Source of the DNA: Oscillospiraceae bacterium
GTDB taxonomy: Bacteria; Bacillota; Clostridia; Oscillospirales; Ruminococcaceae
Assembly (NCBI GenBank): GCA_004554485.1
Contig: SFLS01000016.1
Location: 1-28,200, forward strand
Direction of reading: 5' to 3'
Length of the DNA stretch: 28,200 bases
Below the pieces are notes generated by a model that did not search any database, was not told the DNA's origin, and worked only from the letters and a program-made list of their open reading frames with translations. Shown piece by piece: positions 14,414-21,199 of this stretch. Position 1 is the stretch's first letter. Each line of letters begins with the position of its first letter. The position numbers and the translations under genes were made by a program.

Positions 14414-14601
14414 TGTGGAAAACAGATGTTTCCACCGGTCCATCGGCGGAAAAAAGGGGACAATCGGGGAACTTTTTCACATTTTCCACCGAGTTTTCCA
14501 CACACAGGGGGAAAAAGAGCTTGGCAAAGAGGAAAAAGAAAAATATACCCAAGGTATATGAAACAAAAACCGCGCGGCATCCTGTTTGCATATTTTCCAC
14601 A
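14414..14601. other. Cluster of DnaA-box-like nonamers in a gene-free tract
   Basis: Three exact TTTTCCACA nonamers (one mismatch from TTATCCACA) occur at 14414-14422 (minus), 14494-14502 and 14593-14601. Variants lie at 14428-14436 (GTTTCCACC), 14473-14481 (TTTTTCACA) and 14482-14490 (TTTTCCACC), so three boxes stand nearly head to tail at 14473-14502. An AT-rich run (14310-14337) precedes the cluster. The gene-free interval 14207-14651 holds this, the fba promoter, a small hairpin (ACGCTTT/AAAGCGT, 14341-14367) and a promoter for the next gene. There is no dnaA or dnaN nearby, so a chromosomal DnaA-binding cluster is more likely than oriC. Confidence 0.5.
14521..14559 (+). promoter_or_regulatory. 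Candidate promoter with an operator-like palindrome
   Basis: TTGGCA (14521-14526) and TATACC (14544-14549) are 17 bases apart. A perfect palindrome ATATACC-CAA-GGTATAT (14543-14559) covers the -10 element, as a repressor site would. It would serve the 14652 gene. Confidence 0.45.
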
Positions 14602-14651
14602 GCAGGACACAAACTAACAGGGAATAAATGCGGAAAAAGGAGGGCTGACCG

Positions 14652-14912
14652 ATGCTGAAGGGGGTCAATAAGCAGGTCGTGGAGGTGGTGGAGGTCGATA
14701 ATGAATTCTTTGAGCGGGCGATTCTGTTTGTCAAGGCGGAAAAGCAGCAGCACGAGGAGGAAACGCTGCGGGAGAATGCCCGCCGGTACGTCGGCTCGCT
14801 GCGGTGGAAGCCCCGCCGGCCGGGCGGCTGGCGTCTGTGGGCACTGCGGCTGGTCCAGTGGGGCAGCGCCGTGGGCCTGGGGACGCTGCTGGGCGCAATT
14901 CTGATAAAATAG
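14652..14912 (+). CDS. Small tail-anchored-like membrane protein, unknown function
   Basis: The 86-residue product is not recognised. Residues 1-50 are charged and helical (KQVVEVVEVDNEFFERAI), a basic stretch (RWKPRRPGG) follows near 51-60, and residues 62-85 form one hydrophobic helix at the very C-terminus. This suggests a protein anchored by its tail with the body in the cytosol. A good AAAGGAGG site (14635-14642) precedes ATG 14652. rlmB follows after about 200 bases with its own promoter. Confidence 0.7.
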   Translation: MLKGVNKQVVEVVEVDNEFFERAILFVKAEKQQHEEETLRENARRYVGSLRWKPRRPGGWRLWALRLVQWGSAVGLGTLLGAILIK

Positions 14913-14934
14913 GGTCGATTTTTACCGGAAGGTA

Positions 14935-14943
14935 TGTTATACT
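14935..14943 (+). promoter_or_regulatory. Extended -10 promoter of rlmB
   Basis: TGTTATACT fits TGnTATAAT with one mismatch; the -35 is weak. Transcription would start near 14950, placing the cloverleaf element inside the rlmB leader. Confidence 0.5.
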
Positions 14944-14978
14944 GTACCCGTAAACGGAACAAAGCGGGCGGCACAGTT

Positions 14979-15094
14979 CGGGCCCCGCACCGGCCGGCCC
15001 CTGCGGGGCCGGCCATCCGCGGCCTGCGGCCGCGGACCGGCGCGCCCTGCGGGCGCGCCGTGCGGGGCCCGGCTCAGCCGGGGGCCTGCGGCCC
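14979..15094 (+). repeat. GC-rich cloverleaf element 1 in the rlmB leader
   Basis: A perfect 12-bp outer stem (14979-14990 with 15060-15071) encloses three perfect hairpins, each with a TGC triloop: 14992-15001/15005-15014 (10 bp), 15016-15024/15028-15036 (9 bp) and 15038-15047/15051-15060 (10 bp; its last base is shared with the outer stem). Single bases join the arms. Two smaller hairpins follow, CCCGGC-TCA-GCCGGG (15068-15082) and GGGCC-TGC-GGCCC (15082-15094), and end just before the rlmB ribosome site. Confidence 0.85.
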
Positions 15095-15119
15095 GGAAAA
15101 GGGCGGAAAGGAAAATGCG

Positions 15120-15887
15120 ATGCAGGAAAAAAGACCCGCGGAGGAAACAAATCAGGTACTGGCCGGAAGGAACCCGGTGCTGGAGGCGCTGCGTTCCGGC
15201 AGGGAGCTGGAGAGCATCTACATACAAGCCGGCAGCCCCAGGGGACCGGTGGGCGCGATCCTGAACAAGGCCCGGGAGCGGGGGATCCCGGTCAAAGAGG
15301 CTACCCGCGAAAAGCTGACCCAGCTTTCCGGCATCGAGACGCACCAGGGCGTGGCGGCCGTCTGCGCGGCGGCGGCCTATGCCGAAATGGAGGATATTTA
15401 CGCCCGCGCGGGGGAGGAGCCCCTTTTTGTGGTGGTTTGCGATAACATCGAGGATCCGCACAACCTGGGGGCGATCATCCGCACGGCGGAAGCCTGCGGG
15501 GCGCACGGGGTCATTATCCCCAAGCGGCACAGCGCGGGGCTTACCGCTGCGGCGGTCAAGGCTTCCGCCGGGGCGGCGGTCTGCCTGCCGGTGGTGCGGG
15601 TGGCCAATATTGCCGCCGCTATGCAGCGGCTCAAGCAGGAAAAAAACGTCTGGTTTACCTGCGCCGATATGGACGGGCAAAATTGGTGTACTCTTGATTT
15701 TACAGGGGCGGTCGGCCTGGTGATCGGCTCCGAGGGCAACGGCGTCAGCCGGCTGGTAAAGGAGGAGTGCGATTTTGTGGCCGCGCTGCCGATGCGCGGA
15801 CAGATCAATTCGCTCAATGCCTCGGTGGCGGGCGGCATAATCCTGTACGAGATCGCCCGGCAGAAAATGCAGCTCAAGGCCCGGTAG
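15120..15887 (+). CDS. rlmB: 23S rRNA (guanosine-2'-O-)-methyltransferase RlmB-like (SpoU/TrmH family)
   Basis: SPOUT-fold enzymes of this family methylate a ribose 2'-OH in 23S rRNA using S-adenosylmethionine. The 255-residue protein has an N-terminal substrate-binding domain (LAGRNPVLEALRSG near residue 14) and all three SpoU motifs: DNIEDPHNLGAIIRTAEACG (about 110-129), VIGSEGNGVSRLV (about 201-213) and LPMRGQINSLNASVAGGIILYE. GGAAAGGA (15106-15113) precedes ATG 15120. An in-frame reading from 14934 would translate the cloverleaf repeat and is rejected. The P-type-ATPase-like gene starts 36 bases later, so they form an operon. The exact target within the family is inferred. Confidence 0.92.
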   Translation: MQEKRPAEETNQVLAGRNPVLEALRSGRELESIYIQAGSPRGPVGAILNKARERGIPVKEATREKLTQLSGIETHQGVAAVCAAAAYAEMEDIYARAGEEPLFVVVCDNIEDPHNLGAIIRTAEACGAHGVIIPKRHSAGLTAAAVKASAGAAVCLPVVRVANIAAAMQRLKQEKNVWFTCADMDGQNWCTLDFTGAVGLVIGSEGNGVSRLVKEECDFVAALPMRGQINSLNASVAGGIILYEIARQKMQLKAR

Positions 15888-15923
15888 TGCGGGCGGACAA
15901 AAAGAAAGCGGAGGGAACGAACA

Positions 15924-18017
15924 ATGGCAGAAAACCGCTATAATGTAGACGATATCCTGCGGGAGGTCCGTGAAAAGAGAGAACGGGCGGAAAGGACGGC
16001 CCGTGATGCCCAGGCGGCTGCCGCACCCCGACAGCCCGCAGAAACCCGCGCGCCGGAACAGCCGGCGGAACCTTCCCCGGAGGAGCTGCTGCGCCGGGTC
16101 GCACCGGGACCGGCTGCCGCCGAACCGCAGCAGGAGCTGTTCCGGTGGGAGGAGCCGGAGCCGCCGAAGGACCCGGTAACGCAGTCGGAGCAGCACCCGT
16201 CCCCCCGGGACGCTGTGCCGGAGCCGGAGAAGAGAACGGAAGAACAGCCGGCCCCTGCGGCGCAGGGAATCCCGATCCCGAAAAAGCAGGCCGGCCCGGT
16301 GTGGGAAAGCGCCGCAGCCCGCAAGACCGCCGAAGCGCTGATGCAGACGCTGAAAAAGCGGCAGCGGGGACTGGCGGTCACGCTGATCCTGAACCTGCTG
16401 ATGCTGCTGGGGGTGCTGTATCTGGCACTGGCACCGGCGTATCATCTGCTGCTGCCCGGCTTTTTGGCCACTTCCTCGCCGATGCGCCTGTGGGGAATGG
16501 TCGCCCTTACCGCCGTTTCGGCACTGTGCTGCGGCGGCACGCTGGGCAACGGCTTCCTGGCGCTGTTCCCCGGCCGGCAGAGCAACGATGCCTATGTGAC
16601 CCTCACCGTTTTTGCCTGCCTGCTGCAGGGCAGCTTTATGGCGGCGCAGCCGCAGCTGCTGGAGCAGTACGGCAATAATATCTACCTGCCTCTGGCGGCG
16701 GCGATCCTGTTCTTTAATACCTGGGGCAAGCTGGTGAAGAATGCCCGTCAACGGGAAAGCTGCCGGGCGATGGCGTCGCTGCGGCCGGTGGCCTGCCGCA
16801 CCCTGCCGCAGGGCCGGCTGACCGAATGGGCCCAAGGACTGCCGGAGCAGCCGGAAAAAACGGTGACGCTGGATGCCGCCGGTTTGCCGAAGGATGCCGA
16901 GGCGGTGCTGGAGGAGACCGGTCAGACCGAGGGCATCAGCGGGGTGCTGGCGCCCATTACCATCCTGGCGGCCATTGCCATGGCGGTGCTGGATTATCTG
17001 CTGGTTGACGGCAGCGTCTTTGAGGCGGTCTCCATCTTTGCCTCGGCGCTGTGTATCACGTCGCCGCTGGCCGCCACGCTGGGCAGCCATATGCCGCTGC
17101 GTAGCACCAACCAGGCACTGAGCCGCTGGCGCGCCAACCTGTTGAATGAGGATGCGGTAGAAGAGCTGTACGATACCGACGGCGTCCTGCTGCGGGGCAG
17201 CGATCTGTTCCCGGCCGGCAGCATTACGCTGCACGGCATCCGTACCTTCGAAAAGAAGCCGATTGACGAGGCGATCCTGAACGCTGCCAGCGTGCTGTGC
17301 AGTACCGATAATACGCTGACCGGCATCTTCCGGGGAATGATCACCAACGAAAAGAATCTGAAACCGGTGGAAAGCGTGACCTGCGAAGAGGGCCGGGGCC
17401 TTTCCGCCTGGGTGGACGGCGGCCGGGTGCTGATCGGCAACCGCAATCTGCTGCTGGCCCACGGCGTGGCGGTGCCGCCCCTGGAGGTGGAGGCCGGTTT
17501 TGCCGCCGAGGGGAAGGAGCTGCTGTATCTTTCCAACTTCGGCAGCCTTTCGGCAGGCTTTGTGATCAGCTATCACGCCGATAAGCAGCTGAAGCTTCAG
17601 CTGCAGGAGCTGGAGCGCGCCGGTATCGCACTGATGGTCTATTCCACCGACCCGAACATTACGCCGGAACGGGTGGCGCAGGTATATGGCCTGCAGCAGG
17701 AAAATATCCATATGGTGCCGGCAGCCCTGCAGCGGGAGGCGGAAGCCGCCCTGGATGGGACCGGAGAAACGGCTGCTGAAATGGTAAGCGGCAGCATGGC
17801 GGGCAGCCTGCACAGCATCCTTTCCGCCCAGCGGGAGCACGGCGTAGCCCGGGCGGTCACCGTACTGCTGATCCTCAGCGTGCTGATCGGTTTTGCGCTG
17901 ATTACGCTGTTGGCCTACTCCGATGCGCTGGCACGGGCGACCTGGTGGATCGTCGGGGCCTATCAGCTGCTGTGGCTGGTGCCCACGGTACTGCTGGGCT
18001 TGATGCGCAAAAAGTAA
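15924..18017 (+). CDS. P-type ATPase-like membrane protein lacking catalytic motifs (probable pseudoenzyme)
   Basis: The 697-residue product begins with a charged, Pro/Glu-rich region of low complexity (1-145). It then has about eight membrane helices laid out 4-2-2 as in P1-type ATPases: about 149-265, 337-360, 365-385, and two at 645-695. The ITSPLAATL helix aligns with the metal-site helix (CPC/PEGL in active pumps). At the phosphorylation site DKTGTL is replaced by DTDGVL (D417, D419), the form typical of HAD phosphatases. Later come a nucleotide-domain-like VLIGNRNLLL and a P-domain-like MVYSTDPNITPERVAQVYGL, where pumps have MLTGDN. TGES and GDGxNDxP are not found. Ion pumping is therefore doubtful. 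GGAGGGAA precedes ATG 15924. Confidence 0.75.
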   Translation: MAENRYNVDDILREVREKRERAERTARDAQAAAAPRQPAETRAPEQPAEPSPEELLRRVAPGPAAAEPQQELFRWEEPEPPKDPVTQSEQHPSPRDAVPEPEKRTEEQPAPAAQGIPIPKKQAGPVWESAAARKTAEALMQTLKKRQRGLAVTLILNLLMLLGVLYLALAPAYHLLLPGFLATSSPMRLWGMVALTAVSALCCGGTLGNGFLALFPGRQSNDAYVTLTVFACLLQGSFMAAQPQLLEQYGNNIYLPLAAAILFFNTWGKLVKNARQRESCRAMASLRPVACRTLPQGRLTEWAQGLPEQPEKTVTLDAAGLPKDAEAVLEETGQTEGISGVLAPITILAAIAMAVLDYLLVDGSVFEAVSIFASALCITSPLAATLGSHMPLRSTNQALSRWRANLLNEDAVEELYDTDGVLLRGSDLFPAGSITLHGIRTFEKKPIDEAILNAASVLCSTDNTLTGIFRGMITNEKNLKPVESVTCEEGRGLSAWVDGGRVLIGNRNLLLAHGVAVPPLEVEAGFAAEGKELLYLSNFGSLSAGFVISYHADKQLKLQLQELERAGIALMVYSTDPNITPERVAQVYGLQQENIHMVPAALQREAEAALDGTGETAAEMVSGSMAGSLHSILSAQREHGVARAVTVLLILSVLIGFALITLLAYSDALARATWWIVGAYQLLWLVPTVLLGLMRKK

Positions 18018-18031
18018 CATACGCAAAATGT

Positions 18032-18076
18032 AAACACGCCGCTAAGGGCAGTTTCTGCCCTTAGCGGCGTGTTTTT
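18032..18076 (+). terminator. Terminator of the rlmB operon
   Basis: A perfect 20-bp stem (18032-18051 with 18055-18074) closes a TTT loop and ends in TTTTT. Confidence 0.93.
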
Positions 18077-18101
18077 ACTGCGTGGAGGAGGGCCTGCATA
18101 G

Positions 18102-18208
18102 GGCGCCGGTTCGGCCCGCAGGGCCGGCCGCCCACCGGGCGGCCGCCGCGATCAAAGATCGCGGGTTTCGGCCTTCGGCCGAAACGCCCTGCGGGCCGGA
18201 CTGGCGCC
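18102..18208 (+). repeat. GC-rich cloverleaf element 2 upstream of the EF-G paralogue
   Basis: A 23-bp outer stem (18102-18124 with 18186-18208, two G-T pairs) encloses three perfect 8-bp hairpins with triloops: 18126-18133/18137-18144 (loop ACC), 18146-18153/18157-18164 (loop AAA) and 18166-18173/18177-18184 (loop TTC). Exactly one base joins each arm to the next. The plan equals element 1 at 14979, although the sequences differ. It lies between the rlmB-operon terminator and the fusA2-like promoter; the rest of the gap, 18209-18334, shows only minor inverted repeats. Confidence 0.85.
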
Positions 18209-18334
18209 TTACAGAGAGCCCGCGCCTTCAAAGCGGGGCGCCAAAGGGCCGTAATAGGCCGTAAGATGGACAATAAGCACAAAATCCGGCGGGTTATTTT
18301 GGCAAGCCGCCGTATAAAACCACTAGGATTATTC

Positions 18335-18374
18335 TTGCGCAGAAGTTGACAAAAAGGTATAATTGTTCTGTAAT
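18335..18374 (+). promoter_or_regulatory. Two overlapping sigma-A promoters of the EF-G paralogue
   Basis: TTGCGC (18335-18340) with TATAAT (18358-18363) and TTGACA (18346-18351) with TGTAAT (18369-18374) both have 17-base spacers, offset by 11 bases. Confidence 0.75.
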
Positions 18375-18423
18375 GCGCTTCTGAGGCGTTGTGACTCAAA
18401 GATTGAAAGGGGATATCCTAACT

Positions 18424-20493
18424 ATGAAACAGTACACCGCGGATAAGATCCGTAATGTTGCGCTGGCAGGACACAGCAGCGCCGGCAAAACCAGCCTGGC
18501 GGAAATGCTGCTGTTTAAGTCTGGCACCACCGACCGCCTGGGCAAGATCGCGGACGGCAATACCGTATGCGACTTTGACCCTGAGGAGATCAAGCGTCAG
18601 GTCTCGGTCAGCTCGGCCATTGCGCCTTTCGATTGGAACGGTGTCAAGATCAATCTGCTGGATACCCCCGGCATGTTCGACTTCGCCGCCGGCGTTTCGG
18701 AGGGCATCCGCGCTGCCGAAACGGTGCTGCTGGTCGTTTCCGCCAAGGATGGCGTCGGCGTGGGTACCGAAAAGGCCTACCGCCTGGCCACCCGCATGGG
18801 CAAGTCCAAGGCGTTCTTTATCAACAAGCTGGATGTGGAACACGCCGATTTCTACAAGACCTTCGAGGGCATCAAGGAAGTATTCGGCAACAGCGTCTGC
18901 CCCGTCATCATTCCCCATATGGAAGGCGACGCGGTGGATTGCTACATCGACCTGGTGGACGACAAGGCCTATAAGTTCGACCCCAAGGCGAACAAGCTCA
19001 ACGAGGTCGCCATCCCCGCCGCGGCGGCAGACCGCATCGAGGAGATGAAGATGGCGCTCAACGAAGCGGTGGCCGAAACCGACGATGCGCTGATGGAAAA
19101 ATTCTTTATGGAAGAGCCGTTCACCCGCGAGGAGATCCAGAAGGGGATCGCCGCCGGCGTCAAGAGCGGCAGCATCGCGCCGGTATTCTGCGGCAGCGCC
19201 GCCACCGGCTCCGGCAGCCAGGTGCTCATGGATTCCATCGTCCACTTCCTGCCCAGCGCCGCGGAGGGCTGTGCCGAAGAAACCGTCGAGGGCGAAGTAA
19301 TCAAGTGCAATCCCAATGCGCCGGAAGCCGCTTTTGTATTCAAAACCGTTGCCGACCCCTTCGTCGGCAAGCTGTCCTTTGTCAAGGTCATCAGCGGCAA
19401 GCTGACCGCCGGCATGACCCCTATCAATGCCCGCACCGGCGAACCGGAACGTCTGGGCAAGCTGCTGTGCTGCCGCGCCAAAAAGCAGGATGAGGTAGAC
19501 GCCATCTGCGCCGGCGATATCGGCGCCATCACCAAGCTGCAGAATGCCGTGACCGGCGATACGCTCTGCGATGCCAAGCGTGTCATCGCCTTTAAGCCCA
19601 CCGAATTCCCGGCTCCCTGCCTGTCGATGGCAATCGAGCTCAAGGGCAAGGGCGACGAAGCGAAGATCGCCGGCGCCATGCAGCGCCTGATGGAGGAGGA
19701 TCCCTGCATCTCCTTTGAAAATAATGTGGAAACCAAGCAGCAGGTTCTTTCCGGTCTGGGCGAGCAGCATCTGGATGTAGTGGTCTCCAAGCTCAAGTCC
19801 AAGTTCGGGATCGATGTGGGTCTGGTGAAGCCCCGCGTGGCATACCGCGAGACCATCCGCAAGAAGGTCCGGGTACAGGGCAAGCATAAGAAACAGTCCG
19901 GCGGCCATGGCCAGTACGGTGATGTCTGGATCGAGTTTGAGCCCTGCGACAGCGATACCCTGGTCTTTGAGGAGCAGGTCGTCGGCGGCGCCGTACCCAA
20001 AAACTTCTTCCCCGCGGTGGAAAAGGGCCTGCAGGATTGCGTTTCCCGCGGCATGATTGCCGGCTATCCCGTCGTGGGTCTGAAGGCGACGCTGGTGGAT
20101 GGCTCCTATCACCCCGTGGATTCCAACGAAATGGCGTTCAAGACCGCCGCTTCGCTGGCGTACAAGGCCGGTCTGCCCCAAGCCAACCCCGTGATCTTGG
20201 AGCCGATCGGCACGCTGAAGGTCCAGGTGCCTGCCGCCAACATGGGCGATATCAATTCCGAACTTTCCAAGCGTCGCGGCCGTATGCTGGGCATGAACCC
20301 TGCCGAGGACGGCCTGCAGGAGATCGAGGCGGAAGTCCCCATGAGCGAGATGTTCGATTTCCCCACCGCGCTTCGCTCCATCACCCAGGGCCGCGGCTCT
20401 TTCACTCTCACCTTTGCCCGCTACGAGCAGCTGCCTAAGGAAAAAGAGGCAGAGGTCATCGCGGATGCCAAGAGCATGATGGACGAGGAATAA
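18424..20493 (+). CDS. EF-G-like translation GTPase (fusA2 type)
   Basis: The 689-residue protein has the EF-G domain order. The GTPase domain shows P-loop GHSSAGKT (16-23), DTPG (D80) and NKLD (N134-D137). It continues with domains II-V, including RVAYRETIRKKVRVQGKHKKQSGGHGQYGDVWIEFEP and the C-terminal LSKRRGRMLGMNP segment. A standard EF-G begins AHIDAGKTT, so this is the divergent second EF-G of Clostridia; its role in ribosome translocation or recycling is not settled. ATG 18424 is chosen because AAAGGGG (18406-18412) lies 11 bases upstream and the family starts at KQYTADKIRN; an earlier in-frame GTG (18391) lies before that site. Confidence 0.93.
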   Translation: MKQYTADKIRNVALAGHSSAGKTSLAEMLLFKSGTTDRLGKIADGNTVCDFDPEEIKRQVSVSSAIAPFDWNGVKINLLDTPGMFDFAAGVSEGIRAAETVLLVVSAKDGVGVGTEKAYRLATRMGKSKAFFINKLDVEHADFYKTFEGIKEVFGNSVCPVIIPHMEGDAVDCYIDLVDDKAYKFDPKANKLNEVAIPAAAADRIEEMKMALNEAVAETDDALMEKFFMEEPFTREEIQKGIAAGVKSGSIAPVFCGSAATGSGSQVLMDSIVHFLPSAAEGCAEETVEGEVIKCNPNAPEAAFVFKTVADPFVGKLSFVKVISGKLTAGMTPINARTGEPERLGKLLCCRAKKQDEVDAICAGDIGAITKLQNAVTGDTLCDAKRVIAFKPTEFPAPCLSMAIELKGKGDEAKIAGAMQRLMEEDPCISFENNVETKQQVLSGLGEQHLDVVVSKLKSKFGIDVGLVKPRVAYRETIRKKVRVQGKHKKQSGGHGQYGDVWIEFEPCDSDTLVFEEQVVGGAVPKNFFPAVEKGLQDCVSRGMIAGYPVVGLKATLVDGSYHPVDSNEMAFKTAASLAYKAGLPQANPVILEPIGTLKVQVPAANMGDINSELSKRRGRMLGMNPAEDGLQEIEAEVPMSEMFDFPTALRSITQGRGSFTLTFARYEQLPKEKEAEVIADAKSMMDEE

Positions 20494-20517
20494 TTCGTAT
20501 TATAAACCAATGCCATA

Positions 20518-20560
20518 GGCGGCGGGCGGTACCCTTTCCGGTACCGCCCGCCGCCCTTTT
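20518..20560 (+). terminator. Terminator of the EF-G paralogue
   Basis: A perfect 16-bp GC-rich stem (20518-20533 with 20540-20555) closes a 6-base loop and is followed by CTTTT. Confidence 0.9.
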
Positions 20561-20662
20561 GCCTGCGGCGGTCAGTGCAGGGCCGCTCGGGTACAAATTC
20601 CGCAGCGCCATCTCTATTTTACTGTCCGCCTGCATACAGTGGGGATAGAGAGGAGTGGGAAT

Positions 20663-21133
20663 ATGGGATATCATTCGGTTCGCCTGCGCCGCAGCAGCGT
20701 GCTGGGCTTTGCGCTGCTGCTGGTGGCGGCAGTGGTAGGGGCTGTGGTGCTTACCGGTCAGCAGCAGCTGGCATTACCGGCCTGGAGCCTGTTCAACAAG
20801 GGTATTCCCGGCGGGGAAGAACAGCAAAGGATCGAATTTTTGCAAAAGAACGGCTGGGAAGCGGAATTGCCCGCCGTCGCTACCGAGGAGATCACCATCC
20901 CGGCCGAATGGGATGAGACCTACGAACAGTATGCGGCGCTGCAGCAGGCCCAGGGCTTTAACCTGGATAAACTGCGGGGCAAAACCGCGACGGAATACAC
21001 CTACCACATCACCAATTATCCCGAAAAGGATAATGTGGTAGCGCACATTCTGGTATATAAGGATAAGATCGTGGCGGCGGACCTTTCCGATATGGAGCAG
21101 GGCGGCTTCTGCGATGCCGTGATTGCCGGCTGA
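20663..21133 (+). CDS. DUF4830-type membrane-anchored protein
   Basis: The 156-residue product has a basic N-terminus and one membrane helix (about 10-31). The rest matches the DUF4830 pattern: IEFLQKNGWEAE, ITIPAEWDETYEQYAALQQAQGFNLDKLRGK, then YTYHITNYP and HILVYKDKIVAADLSD. The body is expected outside the membrane; function is unknown. GAGGAG (20649-20654) precedes ATG 20663, which is preferred over an ATG-less extension at 20639. A CATACAGT at 20633-20640 resembles a sigma-E -10, but its -35 is poor. Confidence 0.8.
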   Translation: MGYHSVRLRRSSVLGFALLLVAAVVGAVVLTGQQQLALPAWSLFNKGIPGGEEQQRIEFLQKNGWEAELPAVATEEITIPAEWDETYEQYAALQQAQGFNLDKLRGKTATEYTYHITNYPEKDNVVAHILVYKDKIVAADLSDMEQGGFCDAVIAG

Positions 21134-21143
21134 AAACAAGTGG

Positions 21144-21173
21144 TTGAACCCGTACCCCTTTTCCTGCTACAAT
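21144..21173 (+). promoter_or_regulatory. Sigma-A promoter with extended -10 (pseudouridine synthase)
   Basis: TTGAAC (21144-21149) and TACAAT (21168-21173) are 18 bases apart and TG stands one base before the -10. Confidence 0.75.
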
Positions 21174-21199
21174 AAGGGGCAGGAAAGGGGGCGGATGCC

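Noticed and set aside
14290..14650. Chromosomal origin of replication (oriC)
   Set aside because: DnaA-like boxes and an AT-rich run are present, but dnaA, dnaN, recF, gyrB or rpmH are not nearby; kept only as a box cluster.
14934..15119. A 62-codon N-terminal extension of rlmB
   Set aside because: It would start inside the promoter and translate the palindromic repeat; the family start and ribosome site point to ATG 15120.
14937..18026. A 3-kb open frame on the minus strand opposite rlmB and the P-type-like gene
   Set aside because: It mirrors two well-supported genes in high-GC sequence, has low-complexity His/Gln/Arg-rich translation and no ribosome site; it even runs through the cloverleaf element.
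18418..20181. A 587-codon open frame opposite the EF-G paralogue
   Set aside because: Shadow of a conserved gene caused by codon bias; no family features and no start signals.
20633..20640. Sigma-E promoter before the DUF4830 gene
   Set aside because: CATACAGT fits a sigma-E -10 well, but the expected -35 region matches only in part, so it is not listed as a feature.
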